Below, piece by piece: positions 38,901 to 50,900 of a stretch of DNA of 64,000 bases. The stretch is taken from assembly GCA_963377175.1 (NCBI GenBank), contig CAUJNA010003240.1, positions 84,501 through 148,500 on the forward strand, given 5' to 3'. The stretch comes from Effrenium voratum (lineage: Eukaryota; Sar; Dinophyceae; Suessiales; Symbiodiniaceae). The notes below the pieces were generated by a model. The model made no database searches. It worked only from the letters and a program-made list of their open reading frames with translations, and had not been told where the DNA came from. A program made the translations under genes and the position numbers. Position 1 is the stretch's first letter. Each line of letters begins with the position of its first letter.

Positions 38901-41900
38901 CCCCTTTTTGCAAGTAGGAGTTAAGACCCCTCATCCCTTTTTGGAGTATATTTTTGATTGGACGCCAAGCGGACCTGAATCAGTTGTGGAGTTTCGCATT
39001 TTACTGTTTTTCTCAGCACCAAGCTGAAGGGCTTTTCTCGCCAGGCCGCCGAGATCGATGCTCATGTGGATCCCGGGGAGTACGGGATGGAGAACTACAA
39101 GTGCCGCTATGTGTGCCTTTTCCTGTTCACCATGTCCGTCATCCACGAGCAACTTGGGCTGAAGGTTTGCTGAACAATCAAACATGTTGCTTGAAACTCA
39201 TGGCAGCGAAACCCATGGGCAGGGCTGGCTGGCTGGCTCTCGGCCATGCCAGGATCCAGACGTGCATTGGGATGTTCTCTCTACTTTGTGCAGTGCTGCT
39301 GAGCTGCAATGAGAGGGTGATTGTGGCAATGGCCGTGCTTCAGATGCTGTTGGAACGCTCCCCGTACCACTCCCGGGACAGCTTGTTTGGATGCCAATTC
39401 TTGGTAAAAGGGTGTGCAGAAGCCACCAGCTTAAAAGTTCCCGGCAACACATATTTTTTCTCCAACAGCCCGTTTTTCGCCGAACAACAAAGTACTCTCG
39501 GTATTGCGTACCTTTCGCTCAGGGAGGGAAGTATTGTTGGCACAGCTTTTTGGTATAAAGTACCGATGTTGAACCGTTATTCGTGGAGCATGACAGAATG
39601 CAGGCCTAGCTCAGACGAGAGCAAAATCTCCTGGCTGAAAATCAAGGAGGACAAGAAAGGCGTCTCATACCGCATCCTGGCTGTGACGATACGTTTTGGG
39701 CTGGCTGGTGCATACCCGAAAGGAGTTCAGCCGTTCAGCCCCCGCCAAGGACATGCACATGTTCACGCGTGGAAATGCGAGCATCAACAAAAGTCGCCCT
39801 AGACCTAGCAACCAAGCCGGGCAGGCGCTCATGTCCTTAGGTCCGGAGAGGAGCTCATGAGCTAAACATGTGGTATCTTTCTTCTGCACTTCTTTTCAAA
39901 ATTGAACGGAACAACCCGAATTGCTGAGGCCCGGAATGGATTGAACACACCAGCAACCAAACGACACATGACCATAGCATAAAAGCTTTGGCCCTGATTG
40001 CCTTGGCTTGAGGCTCAGCCAGGTTCAATTTGTGAGGCGAGGCAAGTTCCAGTGTTTCGCCAGGCATTGGAGGGATGCCCATTTATTGGAAGCTCATTAC
40101 CTTCATTTTGGTCTTTCTGCCCAAGCTTGCCATTTGTCACTTTGCTGCTCGGCACGGGTGGTGCAGAAAGAGGGGCAGGGCTATAATCAATGGACAGCAA
40201 TTTCCACTTTCGAGGGTTCGCCTTCATTAACCTTTGCGTGAAGATAGTGCGATCAGGGAGGCGGGAGGGTCCAACAAGTTTATCAGGACGGCATTTGGTG
40301 GGCCATGTGCTGAAAAAATCGTTCAGAGACCATGTTCGCAGGACAGTCAGCGAAACACCTACAAAAAAAGCGCATGTGTCCTTCATCGTACCCTTTTGTA
40401 GGTGCTGCTGGAGGGCACCTTGCTGCTCATGGACACCGCCGGCATCCTGGACTGCGTGTTGGGGGCTTTGTCCCTGGGCTTCATCCTGTCCTTGGACGAG
40501 ATGCTGCCCCGTGGCCCCGAGATGCTCCTTTCGGGGTTTCAGTTGAGCAGCGTTTTTGTCTCAGATGATGGATGTTAGCTTCGTGGGGAACTCCCGAAAG
40601 GTCCGCGAAGGCACTTGTGTGATACATTGTGCGACGCGAAGCCTTGCGAAGCCAATTCGCGTAGCCCGGTAACTGGACACAGTCGAAGCCACTTTGCGAA
40701 GCCACTTCGTGATTGGAGTGTGTTATGTGCTTTCATGGCAGTAGCATGCCAAAGGTTGCTGTCTAGAATCACCTCCAGATGGCTGCCGGAAGGCTATGAC
40801 AAGACTGCAGCAAGAGTACAGTCAGACTGCCGGAAGATTATGGGAAGACGCCAGGAAGACGACCGGAAGAGCACTGTGCGTCTCAGTCCCCGTTTTGCTA
40901 GAAACCATGGGCTGTTTTCGCAAAGCCTCCGCGAAGCCTTGACGAAACCACTGCGACCCAACTTCCGTGCTCCGCCCCTTTGAGGGCTGGGCCATGCCCC
41001 TAGTATGTCTTTCTTGCTGCCTTTCATCGCCCCCCTTTCGCATAGCCTACATCAAGCCACAATCGTCAGAGATGTTTGTGGAGCAGCGTCCACTCCGCGA
41101 AGCCACAGTCTTGCCGCGAAGCCTCGCGAAGCCAAACCTTCCACGAATTCTGGCCCCGCAAAGCCCCCCGCGTAGCCGCCCCAGCAGTGCATAAGCCGTG
41201 AATCTCTAAGCAAAACAATGGCCCAGTTGGGGCAAGCAGGCTTGGTAGCAAAATGCCTCCAAACAACTCCCAGAGCCCTTTGAAGGGAGACCCGCAGATT
41301 AATCAACCGGTTGATGAAAAACACCTTCTCTTCTTGACTCGGTCAGCTTCCTGCATTCCATGACATCTCGTGTGTGGCCTTTGTGTGAACTTTGCAAACA
41401 TGTGGCGATGGGATCCCTAAGTTAGATATATACCGAAATTTAGGCTCTCACAGCGAGGTGAGGAGGCTACCCTTGGTCTTCCTGAGGTGTGGCGAAAGCT
41501 CGACAAGCTTTGTGCTACGTCGAACTTATGTGCAAAAAACCCTCGCACGCAGTCCCAGGTTCCGTTTCAACTTGTTCATGTTCCGCCCTTGCGCTCGCAG
41601 CTTGCAGGGCAGCTTGACGTGGCTCCAAGCCTCTGGGGGAGGAGCAGGTGCCAGCCATCCGGTCCGTGACGTGGGGTCAGTTGAGCGCTCTCATGGGGCT
41701 TCCCGCAGGCTCCGCGTGGTCTTCTCATGGTGCTGTAGTTGTGGCGGTCCCATAGTCTTCTCGGATCGCCTGTCGCGGCCCTGTAGGCTTTCCTTTCCTC
41801 AGCACGAAACGTGTACTTCGCCTTGTGCAAGCAGCCCCAACCTTTCCTGTGCCTGAAATGCCCCACTTCGAACTCCGCTTTGTCAGGCTCCATTGCAGAC

Positions 41901-44900
41901 TGATGCAAAATTAAATAAACCGCTGCTTGCTGGCGTCAGCTTCGTGCAAGTGCTACGCCCGGTTTGCCCGCCGCGGAAGGAGCGGGTAAGGTGTGGCGCA
42001 AGCGGCCCATATATGGTATTCAGTCATTTTCTCTTTGTCATCTCCAAAGTCGGGGCCCTGAAAAAGCTCGCCCTCCCTTCGTACAGGTAGTCGTTCTACT
42101 AGACCTGAAGCATCGACACGGGGAAAACCTCACCCCCTCCTCCCAAAAACAACAAGTTTTCCTTTCTTCCCTTTTGGACTGACCTCAAGACTGGGTGCCA
42201 GATCCAAATCATAAGCCTCCCGAATGCCCCTGCTGAGGTTCGAGGCGATGCACAGCCGTGCCGGGAAGCACATCATGGGCAAGCTTAGCGAATCCATGGC
42301 TATCCTTGAAACGGAGGAAGTGACGGCGGACGAGGCCCAAATCAACGGAATTTGCGCTAAGAGCCAGGATGAGGGTTGGTTGTCCTTTGGCTCACCTTCG
42401 GAACCACATATAAAAAGGGGCACCCATGACAAAAACACCTACGTTCGGTGTGAATGAGTGAAGCCGTTGATGGCCAAATATCAGGCCTTGCAAATACCGA
42501 AGGCCTGGTAAATTCTTTGCGGTTCTCACTGCGTATGTTCACCCATGCTCCCGCGGCCATCAGTTATGGCTATCCCCGAGCCATCGGGAGCCAGGAGGGC
42601 GGGAAGGTCCACGCCAAAGAGACGAGTTGGTGCAGCGGTGCGCTCATCAGGCGCGGTGCACGCTTCTGTTTTTCCGTCTTTCCGACGCCCGCATGCCACG
42701 GCCTGGTGTGGCATGCCACCACAGACCACAGTTGTATGATGCACGTTTCTGCCGCCTGACATGGCCCCCTGACAACAAGCTGCCTTTGTGGGCTTCCTCA
42801 GGATCCATATCTCGGGCTCATGAAAGCAAACCACTGGTCTTGCATTGGGCTTCTAGATGTTCCCAGGCAGCTGATTCCATTCCGCATCGTCGGCGCGCTG
42901 GCCTCTTGGCATGCAACACCTGTGCAGGCGAGGCAATGCAATGCGTGCAAGACCCGCTTCCTCTGATAGTTCTTCCATTCCTACGAGCATCACATTTTGT
43001 TTTGGTTGTTGCGCTTGGGGCCCAAAGTGTTACATATAGCGCTGCGAAACTGAGGTTGTGATGGGCTTGTACGTTGGCAGGTACTACGAGCTTCTTTGGC
43101 ATGACATGGTCAAGCCTTTTGCGCAAGTTTCTAGCTTGCTTGCCACGCGAAAACTTGTCGAAGCTCCTGAGAAAGGGGCGTGCTGTGTCATTTGCGGTAG
43201 TCTGTTCACAAGCTCTGGTTTGGAAGGAGATGCGTGCAAATGCCCACAGCCAAGGTTCAAGTGCTCCTATCAGGACACGTCAAGTCGTGATGAGACAAAC
43301 GTGCCGTTTGCTTTTGACTTCCTTTAGCTGCCTTTCCCTTTCACTTGTCCTATCACGTGTCCTGCCAGGAGGATCTGCAGCTCTGGGTGTCAAAAGATAT
43401 GTTCACCCCAGCCCGTGCCTACTACACCATGTCGGACTTCCTGCTGAATGGAGTGTTCCACACAGCGCCCTTGGCAAATGAGCACGTATGTTGTTTGTTT
43501 GTAACAATTGGATGATGTCGAATGTGCGTGTGCTGGTCCCAGGTAGAGAAACAATCCACACCGTTCTGGACTATGCCCCCGCCTGTGGATGCCAAGAGTT
43601 TGTCGGCCGTCGCCCCGAGTCCGCCTGAAGACGCGGGGGCCGCTCCGAGTCCGCCTAAAGACGCGTCGTCTGACGCCGCGGACAGTGCAGCGTCCGATGA
43701 GACGTCTGCGGATGCGTAGGCCGCTGCCCTGGAATGCCAATGTGCTGCCCGCGGCAGATAGTCTGGCTGTCGAATTTGGCATGGCCAATGTTTGGATGGT
43801 GCTCAGGACGTGTTTCTTTCCATCCTTATGCAAGACGGCAATTTTGCACATGCTGGAAAACGCTAGCACCAACCAGGCAGAATTTTACGTCCTTGCTTTT
43901 TAGATCCTGTCACTGCAGCGAAGAAGGCTGCACTATGGTGCATGTGGTTCCGTTGGCTGAAGGGCTCCCCGGTCAGGTGAACCTAACAGGACCCAGCAGC
44001 CCATTGCAACTCATGTTGCTTTTGAAATCCAGTTCGTTTGAGAACACACAACTCACAACATCTCCCACTCATCCGTGTTGCCCGCTGGTTCCATGCTTGC
44101 TGCTTTCGCACCAGGAGTTTCATTTGTCCGGTTCTAGCTCCGTGCAAAGCGCTGGGAAAAGGGTATCGGCGGAGCTCCGGGGTTATATCAAGGTTTGCTT
44201 TATTTGGTGTGGAGTTGCGCAATAAGTACCCTAGAAAAGCCAGGCGGCCCTGCATATTGGATGGGGCCAGTATGATGTAATTTGAAACGAACGTATCATG
44301 ATTGCCAGCTCCTTGGACGTTCGGATAGGAAATGATAGGGGGCTCACAAAGCGATAATTTCTGGGCCCTGGAACGCATCAAGCACGTCCATGGTGCGTTT
44401 CTGTCGGAGTGAGCCTCGACATGAACAATATGCAGTGGTGTAAGCATTTGTTTCTTGAACAGTTTCCAGTGTGCTTGCAATTGCTCCGCAATTGCACCCC
44501 CGTCTGCCGAGCCGCAGATTAATCGAAGGACGCTGCTTCGTGAATCCTACGGGGGATTGCTTTAAAAAAGAAAAACATGTTTTCGTCGAGAACCGGGCTC
44601 CGACACAGGTGCTGAACTGTGCCTGTGACCTGGCGCTAGGCGGGGCCGGGGTTTGGGCGGTGGAGGCTACGGGCTGGGAACGTGGCGCTTTTCAATTAGG
44701 TAACTTGGGGCAGGCTGTGGCTTCAGCTGGCTGTTGGATATAGCTGGCTCAAGCTTGTACCTTGTTGTACAGTTTGTGCATTGCGGTCGGAGATGACATG
44801 GACAATGGGCAGTGAGGGGATGTGGGTGTGTGTTTTTGTAGGCGGCCTTAAAAATGATAATCTGTGTATTGGATTCCCTTTAAAATCACCAAACGGGAAC

Positions 44901-47900
44901 CTCAAAACTGCTGATTCGATCTGATTCGTAAGTTTCTCAGCAGGGGTTTGGATTAGGATGGTCAGCCCTCAATTTTAATCAGTCCAGAACATGTCAGTGC
45001 TCAACACCTGAATTTGCCCGGAAAATTGGCAAGGATAATTATAGAAATAAATGAATTCCTCATCCTTTAGTCTTGTTTTCCTATTACCCTAACCCATTAT
45101 CATTAGATTGTTGGATGGGTTGGTGACATTCCTTTCCTATAGGCAGTGTTAATCGTTACAGAATATTTAAAGTGTAAGATAGGAAACGATTTCACGATAA
45201 ACAATGTGAATACATAATTGAACGGTAGAAGATAGCAAAAGACGACTTGGACATCCTTGATTCGAAGCTAGATCATGTCTGTATTCATGAGATTCCTTCC
45301 TCTCTAGAATTCTCTTCTTTTAGATATCTTTTGTCTGGTGAAGGAACCTCAGACATAATACCATTAAAAACTGGAAAGATATGAAATAAGCTTCTCTTGT
45401 TAGTCTTTCATCTTTTTTAATTTTGTAATTATTGTTTGTTAATATGAATAGCCCATGAAATCACACACAGAATAAAGCTGAATTCATATAAAGCGAAAGT
45501 AACATTCAACCACAACGATCATTATTCTTTGTCTATGCAGTGTAGGCAATCTTTAACTATAGGAAGCCGAGTTGTTCAGTGGACATCCCCTCTAAATTTC
45601 CGTTTGTTTGGCAGGTTCCCTGAAAGGCACCAAGACGTGTCCCACTCAACACGGAAGAAACAACGACAAAGAATGGTTCCAACTTGTCATCAAAATTTGA
45701 GGAATCGCCGAATACTGGAGTAGAAGAGGGGGAAATTAGATTTTAGTCTTTTCGCATGCTTGGTCAAGACTGGTCCTCATGGCCTCAAATCCTGATAGTT
45801 TTCTGTTGGAATCTGAATTCAAGCTCCTGGTTTGGCCTGTTTCGTGGGCTTGCCGTGGAAGCTGATTCGGCTTGGAGCCGTTGAATATTCATTGGCCAGT
45901 GTTAAACATGTATGGAGTGCTGAGGCGTTTGCCCTTGGATTTGACTCCACGGGGTACACTCTGGAAAGACACGTGCCGAATCCAAGCTAAACATGGTGCT
46001 GCTTCCAATTCATTCTACATGCTACTTCAGCAACCAAGCAACAGAAATGGAAGAAATGACTCCAAGGGCTTGTCACGGACCCTTCAACCAATGGAAGCGG
46101 TTCCCACTATGGGAGACTGAGACCCAAAACCGCCGCATTCCAACCGTTAAGCCTACCTCTGGACTGGTCACTAGGCCAGGACGAGGGCTTCTTCGCGTCC
46201 AAGTGCGGCAAGGGCCGGGAGGCGTTGCGCTTGGCCTTCTACCCGGACCTGGAGGCCTTCAAGCGATTTCATTCCGATGAGCACTCGGTAAAGCAGCTGG
46301 GGTTTGGATTCCTTTGAGAGGGGTTCCTCCGTGGGGCCTAGCAGCAAGCAGCTATACAACTTGCTTTTGTTTCCTCAGGAAGCACGCATGAGGCTACGGT
46401 CAGGGCAGGTTTTTGCGGGATGGTGTGTCAACCCAAACTTTCATGCCTCCATGGTTTTTGTTTGGCTCAGGCCCTGCAATTTCTTAGCGGTGGCTTTTGC
46501 TTGACCCCTTCTTTAAATCCAGGAGAGTGGAGCCCGAGGTCGACACTTGGGCGTAGAGCTGCCCACTATTGGCATCCTGACCCGTTCAAGTGGGCGAGCC
46601 TATGCCTGTTTTGGAGTTGGTTTTGCCGAAGAAAAGACAGACAATTTTGTGCAGAATTGGAGATATTGAATAATAGCGAAGAATAGCGAGGGATGCTTGA
46701 GCGTTACCACGTTCGCCAATTCTTTGCAGGGTTTCAGAATTGCGCCCAGCATTGTCAGTTGCCTGCCTTTTCATGGAGGACAGTAGCTGGGGGATGTCTG
46801 TGGGTGAGCCAAAGCTTTGCCCTGGCAAAGTTTACCCCAACTAGGAGTGCACCGAAACCCTGGGCCAACCTTGATTTGCAGGGTTGTTGGTTGGGGGCCT
46901 CAACCAATCCGAGGGCCAGCGTCAAGCGTGGCAGGAGGGCGCGACATTGCTGGATGGGCAGATGAGGTGCCCTGGGCGCACAACTTGTTCGAATTACGAC
47001 GGGCTCGGGGCCTAAAACGAGCTCATCCGTGAAGGTTCTTAAGTGTATTAGCTTTTTTTCTGGCCGATGAATAGTGATTTGTCCAGGTGCTGTCCTCGAG
47101 GTTCTTGTCCGAAACATCCAGTGCTGCGATGGGTCGCCACGGAACACAGCCCGGACAAAGCTGAAGTAACGCTTTGCGAAAGGGGATTGCAAGTTCTACG
47201 CGAGGCAGTGCTACTGCAGAGATTGGATGAGGTATGGCGAGCATGTCGACAGCTTCGGGCTGACCATACTCAACCTGGACCCTGCAAATCCAGAAGGACA
47301 CTGGCTGCTTGCCTTGGGCAATTCCGCCACTCAGGGCGTGAAGCTCTCACTCACATTAGCTTTCATGAGCCACATCACAAAGCCAAAGTGTGTGAGATGT
47401 GTGCCTTTGCAGGACTTCAGGTTCAGATTGGCGAGGAGTGGGTAGACGCAACTTGTCTGAGAGGCATATTCATCACATGGTACACGGGCACCACGCTTGA
47501 CAGCACCGCTGGCTGACATTGTCCTCTGCCAGGTTTATAGCTACTTCAGCTGGGTTGTTCAAAATCCTATCCTTCATGCTGATGGTGTCCCAGCTACGGA
47601 TTGCAGATTCGGATCTCTGATTCCCTCCATTTTGAACAACCCCAGCAAGAAATGCCTAGACTTTTCACAAACGCGACGCCCGCCTTTGATCTCGCGCAGG
47701 TCCCGTGGGTGAAAGGTTGCTCAGCTTGCAGCTGGGTTGACGGGCACGCAGAGGGTTTTCATCACAGAGCGGTAGCTGAGTCTGTCAGGTACATGGAGGA
47801 AATCGATGTTTGCATTTCAAAGAAACTCAATCAGAGTAGCCTCAAACAGATGCACATGCTCACACCTACTCTGAGCAGAGGCTCCTTCGTGCTGAATGTG

Positions 47901-50900
47901 GGTGCCCTGTTATCCCGCTGGACCAACGGCTACTGGAAGGCTGCTGTGCACCGCGTGCTGCACGGTCCTGAGAGCCCCCAGCATCCAGAAGTGCAGAATT
48001 ACAGCTGGCTTACCACCCCGGCCCATACCCCGTTTTTGCCTTCCGGGTCATTCGCCCAGGAGAGATGTAGAAGGGGTAATCGGTACACACAAAGTCCCCA
48101 GACGGCAGTGTGCGACAAGACGCGGGAGGAGACGAGGGAGCTCGTTTTGGGCTGAAGCCGTGAGGCCAATGAGACGAGCCACATTGGCATCATATCGGGG
48201 TTCGATTTTCACGTGTTTTCACGTATTTTCAAGTCATCCCGGCTGGAGGTTTAAGCGCGGGCAGCGCTTGTCCATCGTGAGCGGTGCCCTCCGGCCAGAC
48301 GACGCGCCTCGAAGTGAAGCGTCCGTGAGGCCTCAGCTTGCCCTAAAGGAAGCGGTGGCCATTGGCGCTGGCTTCGGCTTTATGCTTAACTTTGCATGCA
48401 ACCCCTCCAGGTTGGTCAGCGGGTTTTCCTGATAATGTTGATATCGGATTAGTAATTTCGCTGGAGAAGGCCGAGAAGGATTTTCAATCGTTTTGATTTA
48501 GTATTGCTCGAGCTTCCTTCTGAATTTGATTTGAGCTTCCACTTGTTTGATTTTGTATTGTGGGGTATGAGTTTCCACTTGATTTCATAGTGCTGGAGCT
48601 TCCTTTTGAAACAAGGAGCTCCTTTTGGAATTTAGCTGGAGCTCCGGGATCCTCATTCCGAATTCTGAAGTAGTATTGCCCAACACCAAAGTAGTATTGC
48701 CCAATACCCCAAAAAAAGTAGACCACCCAGATTATTTCAGTGCCAGGGTTTTGTTTTTGAGTTGTGGGATTTGGCTTTCCATTTGATGTAGCATTGCTGG
48801 ATCATCTCTTTTTGAATTTGATGATGATTTGAGTATCCAGTTGATTCAGTATTGTTGGATTTGAGTTTCCATTTGATTTAGTATTGCTGGAGATTAGTTC
48901 CTTTAGTATTGTGGAATTTAACTTTCCATTTGATTTACTATTGCTGGGACATCCTTTTCTATTTGATTTGAGTATCCAGTTGATTTAGTATTGTGGGATT
49001 TCCCTTTCCAATTGATTTACTATTGCTGGCACTTCCTTTTGATTTTGATTTGAGTGTCCAGTTAGTTTAGTATTGTGGGATTTCACTTTCCGTTTGATTT
49101 AGTATTGCTGGATCTCAAAAATCTGCGCGACCCGAATAGCCCGCCCGAATTAATAACATGTCAACTCACATTATAAACATGGCCTGGGCACTCATGTGGG
49201 GTACCTTATGTGACCTTCTCAAACCATAACTTTTGAAAGGGATTTGACAAAATATGCACTTTCAGAAAACCACATTGTTTTGGATTTCAGGGAGTGCGTG
49301 CTGATGATGGTTGTGCTGGCTTGGCAATGCTGCATGCCTGTGCTAGTATACATGTGCTAGTAAGCACAAAGCTGGATGTGGATTTTTGCTGCTGGCCTGA
49401 GGGAGGCAAAATGAATAGCATGGGGGCCCATGTTATTGACATGGGCTGGGCACTTATGTGGGGTACCTCATGTGGCCCTCTCGAACCATCACTTTGTGAA
49501 AGGGATTCAAGAAAGCAATTGCATTTCCAGAAAGCCAAACAGTTGTGGATTTCAAGGAGTTCTGGCTGATATCGCTTTGTGCCAGTGCAAAGTTGGCACT
49601 GGCAGCCTTTCTTGCCATTACAAAGCAACTGGTAGGTGCAGCAGTGTGAACAAAATGAAAAATGAGACCAGCTGCATCACCAGGGCTTCTTGCGGATTTG
49701 AACTTTGATTTGGGTGGGGCGTTCTGAATTTGGGATCGTTTGTTTGGGGCTGGTTTGATTCCATTGTTTGTTTGTTTTTGCTTATTTAGGTGCATTCCAG
49801 TTTTCAAATTGGGGTCCTGTGCCAGTCGGTTTAATACCATTGGTTGGTTTACCCGATGACATTAGTTCCGAAGCTCGCAGCCTTCAAGGGGATGCGATTC
49901 GGGCTGAGGCACGGGGTGATGGCTGAATGCGCGGTCTACCCCTGGAATCAAAATGACATGCTCCGAACCTAAACGCAATCGCCAAACCACAACGATAGAA
50001 CCACGAGGGTAGACGATTAGTGGCTCCTCAACCCGGTTTGCATTGAACTGGCTGCAAGGATGTGATGCTCGAGCCGTGCGGGCCCGGCGCACTGGCCGGC
50101 GAAAAGCTGCTTGATTGCATTGGGTTTGAATAGGGGGGGCTGTGCCAAAAGCCTGGGCCCAACGCCTGTTTAGACCCTGGTGTCATGAAGTGCCGGCTTT
50201 CAGGGTGTCCAGAGAGGGGGTTCAAGGTTTTTGACAACCCCTCTTTTGGTTTGGTTTCAATCAAAACCAAAAGGGGGAACGGTCCGTTCCATGCGACTCC
50301 GAAGGGTGTGCCTTCCAGAAACTCTTCATTGTGGGGTATGCTGCGATCTTTGTTCACATTGCTCTCATGCAACATGCATAGTTCACAGTACACTATTTGT
50401 GCATCAGCCTGACATGAGCAATTGGATGATTGACCGCGCCTAGCGTAACATGCTGTAACAAAGTGTGCATTGTGTCCCCAAAGCAGCTGCCAGTGAGAAA
50501 TCTTGAGCTGGCATGGGCACGTAGGCATGATTGCTGAGATCCCAGCCTCACAAGCTCAAGGTGCATGCGTATTCATGCTGCATTGTTTCACTCATTTGCA
50601 TGGCCCTGGGTGGGCTCATTCCGACTCATTCCGCCATTCCCATTAGGGACCTTCCTTGCGCTTCTCCAAAATCTGCCCAGAATCATCAATTTAAGGGGTC
50701 CTCCTAATTACTATTGGGGATTGTGTCGCTTTGAACCCGCAATATCGAGGGTGATGTTGATGCTACTCTCTCACAGTGTCGCACTCTTTCCAAAAGAGGC
50801 TTCGAATCCGAATCCCGCGTGATGCCCATGTTTTGTTTTGGACGTTTCGCCCTCCGAAGTGCTTCGACTTCCAGGTTCGCCCCCGTCCGCGCCGGGGACT

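Noticed and set aside
46430..46475. Relic of the dinoflagellate spliced leader (TTTGGCTCA word)
   Set aside because: Only a short part of the leader matches, and no full CCGTAGCC-to-TCAAG sequence was found in the window.
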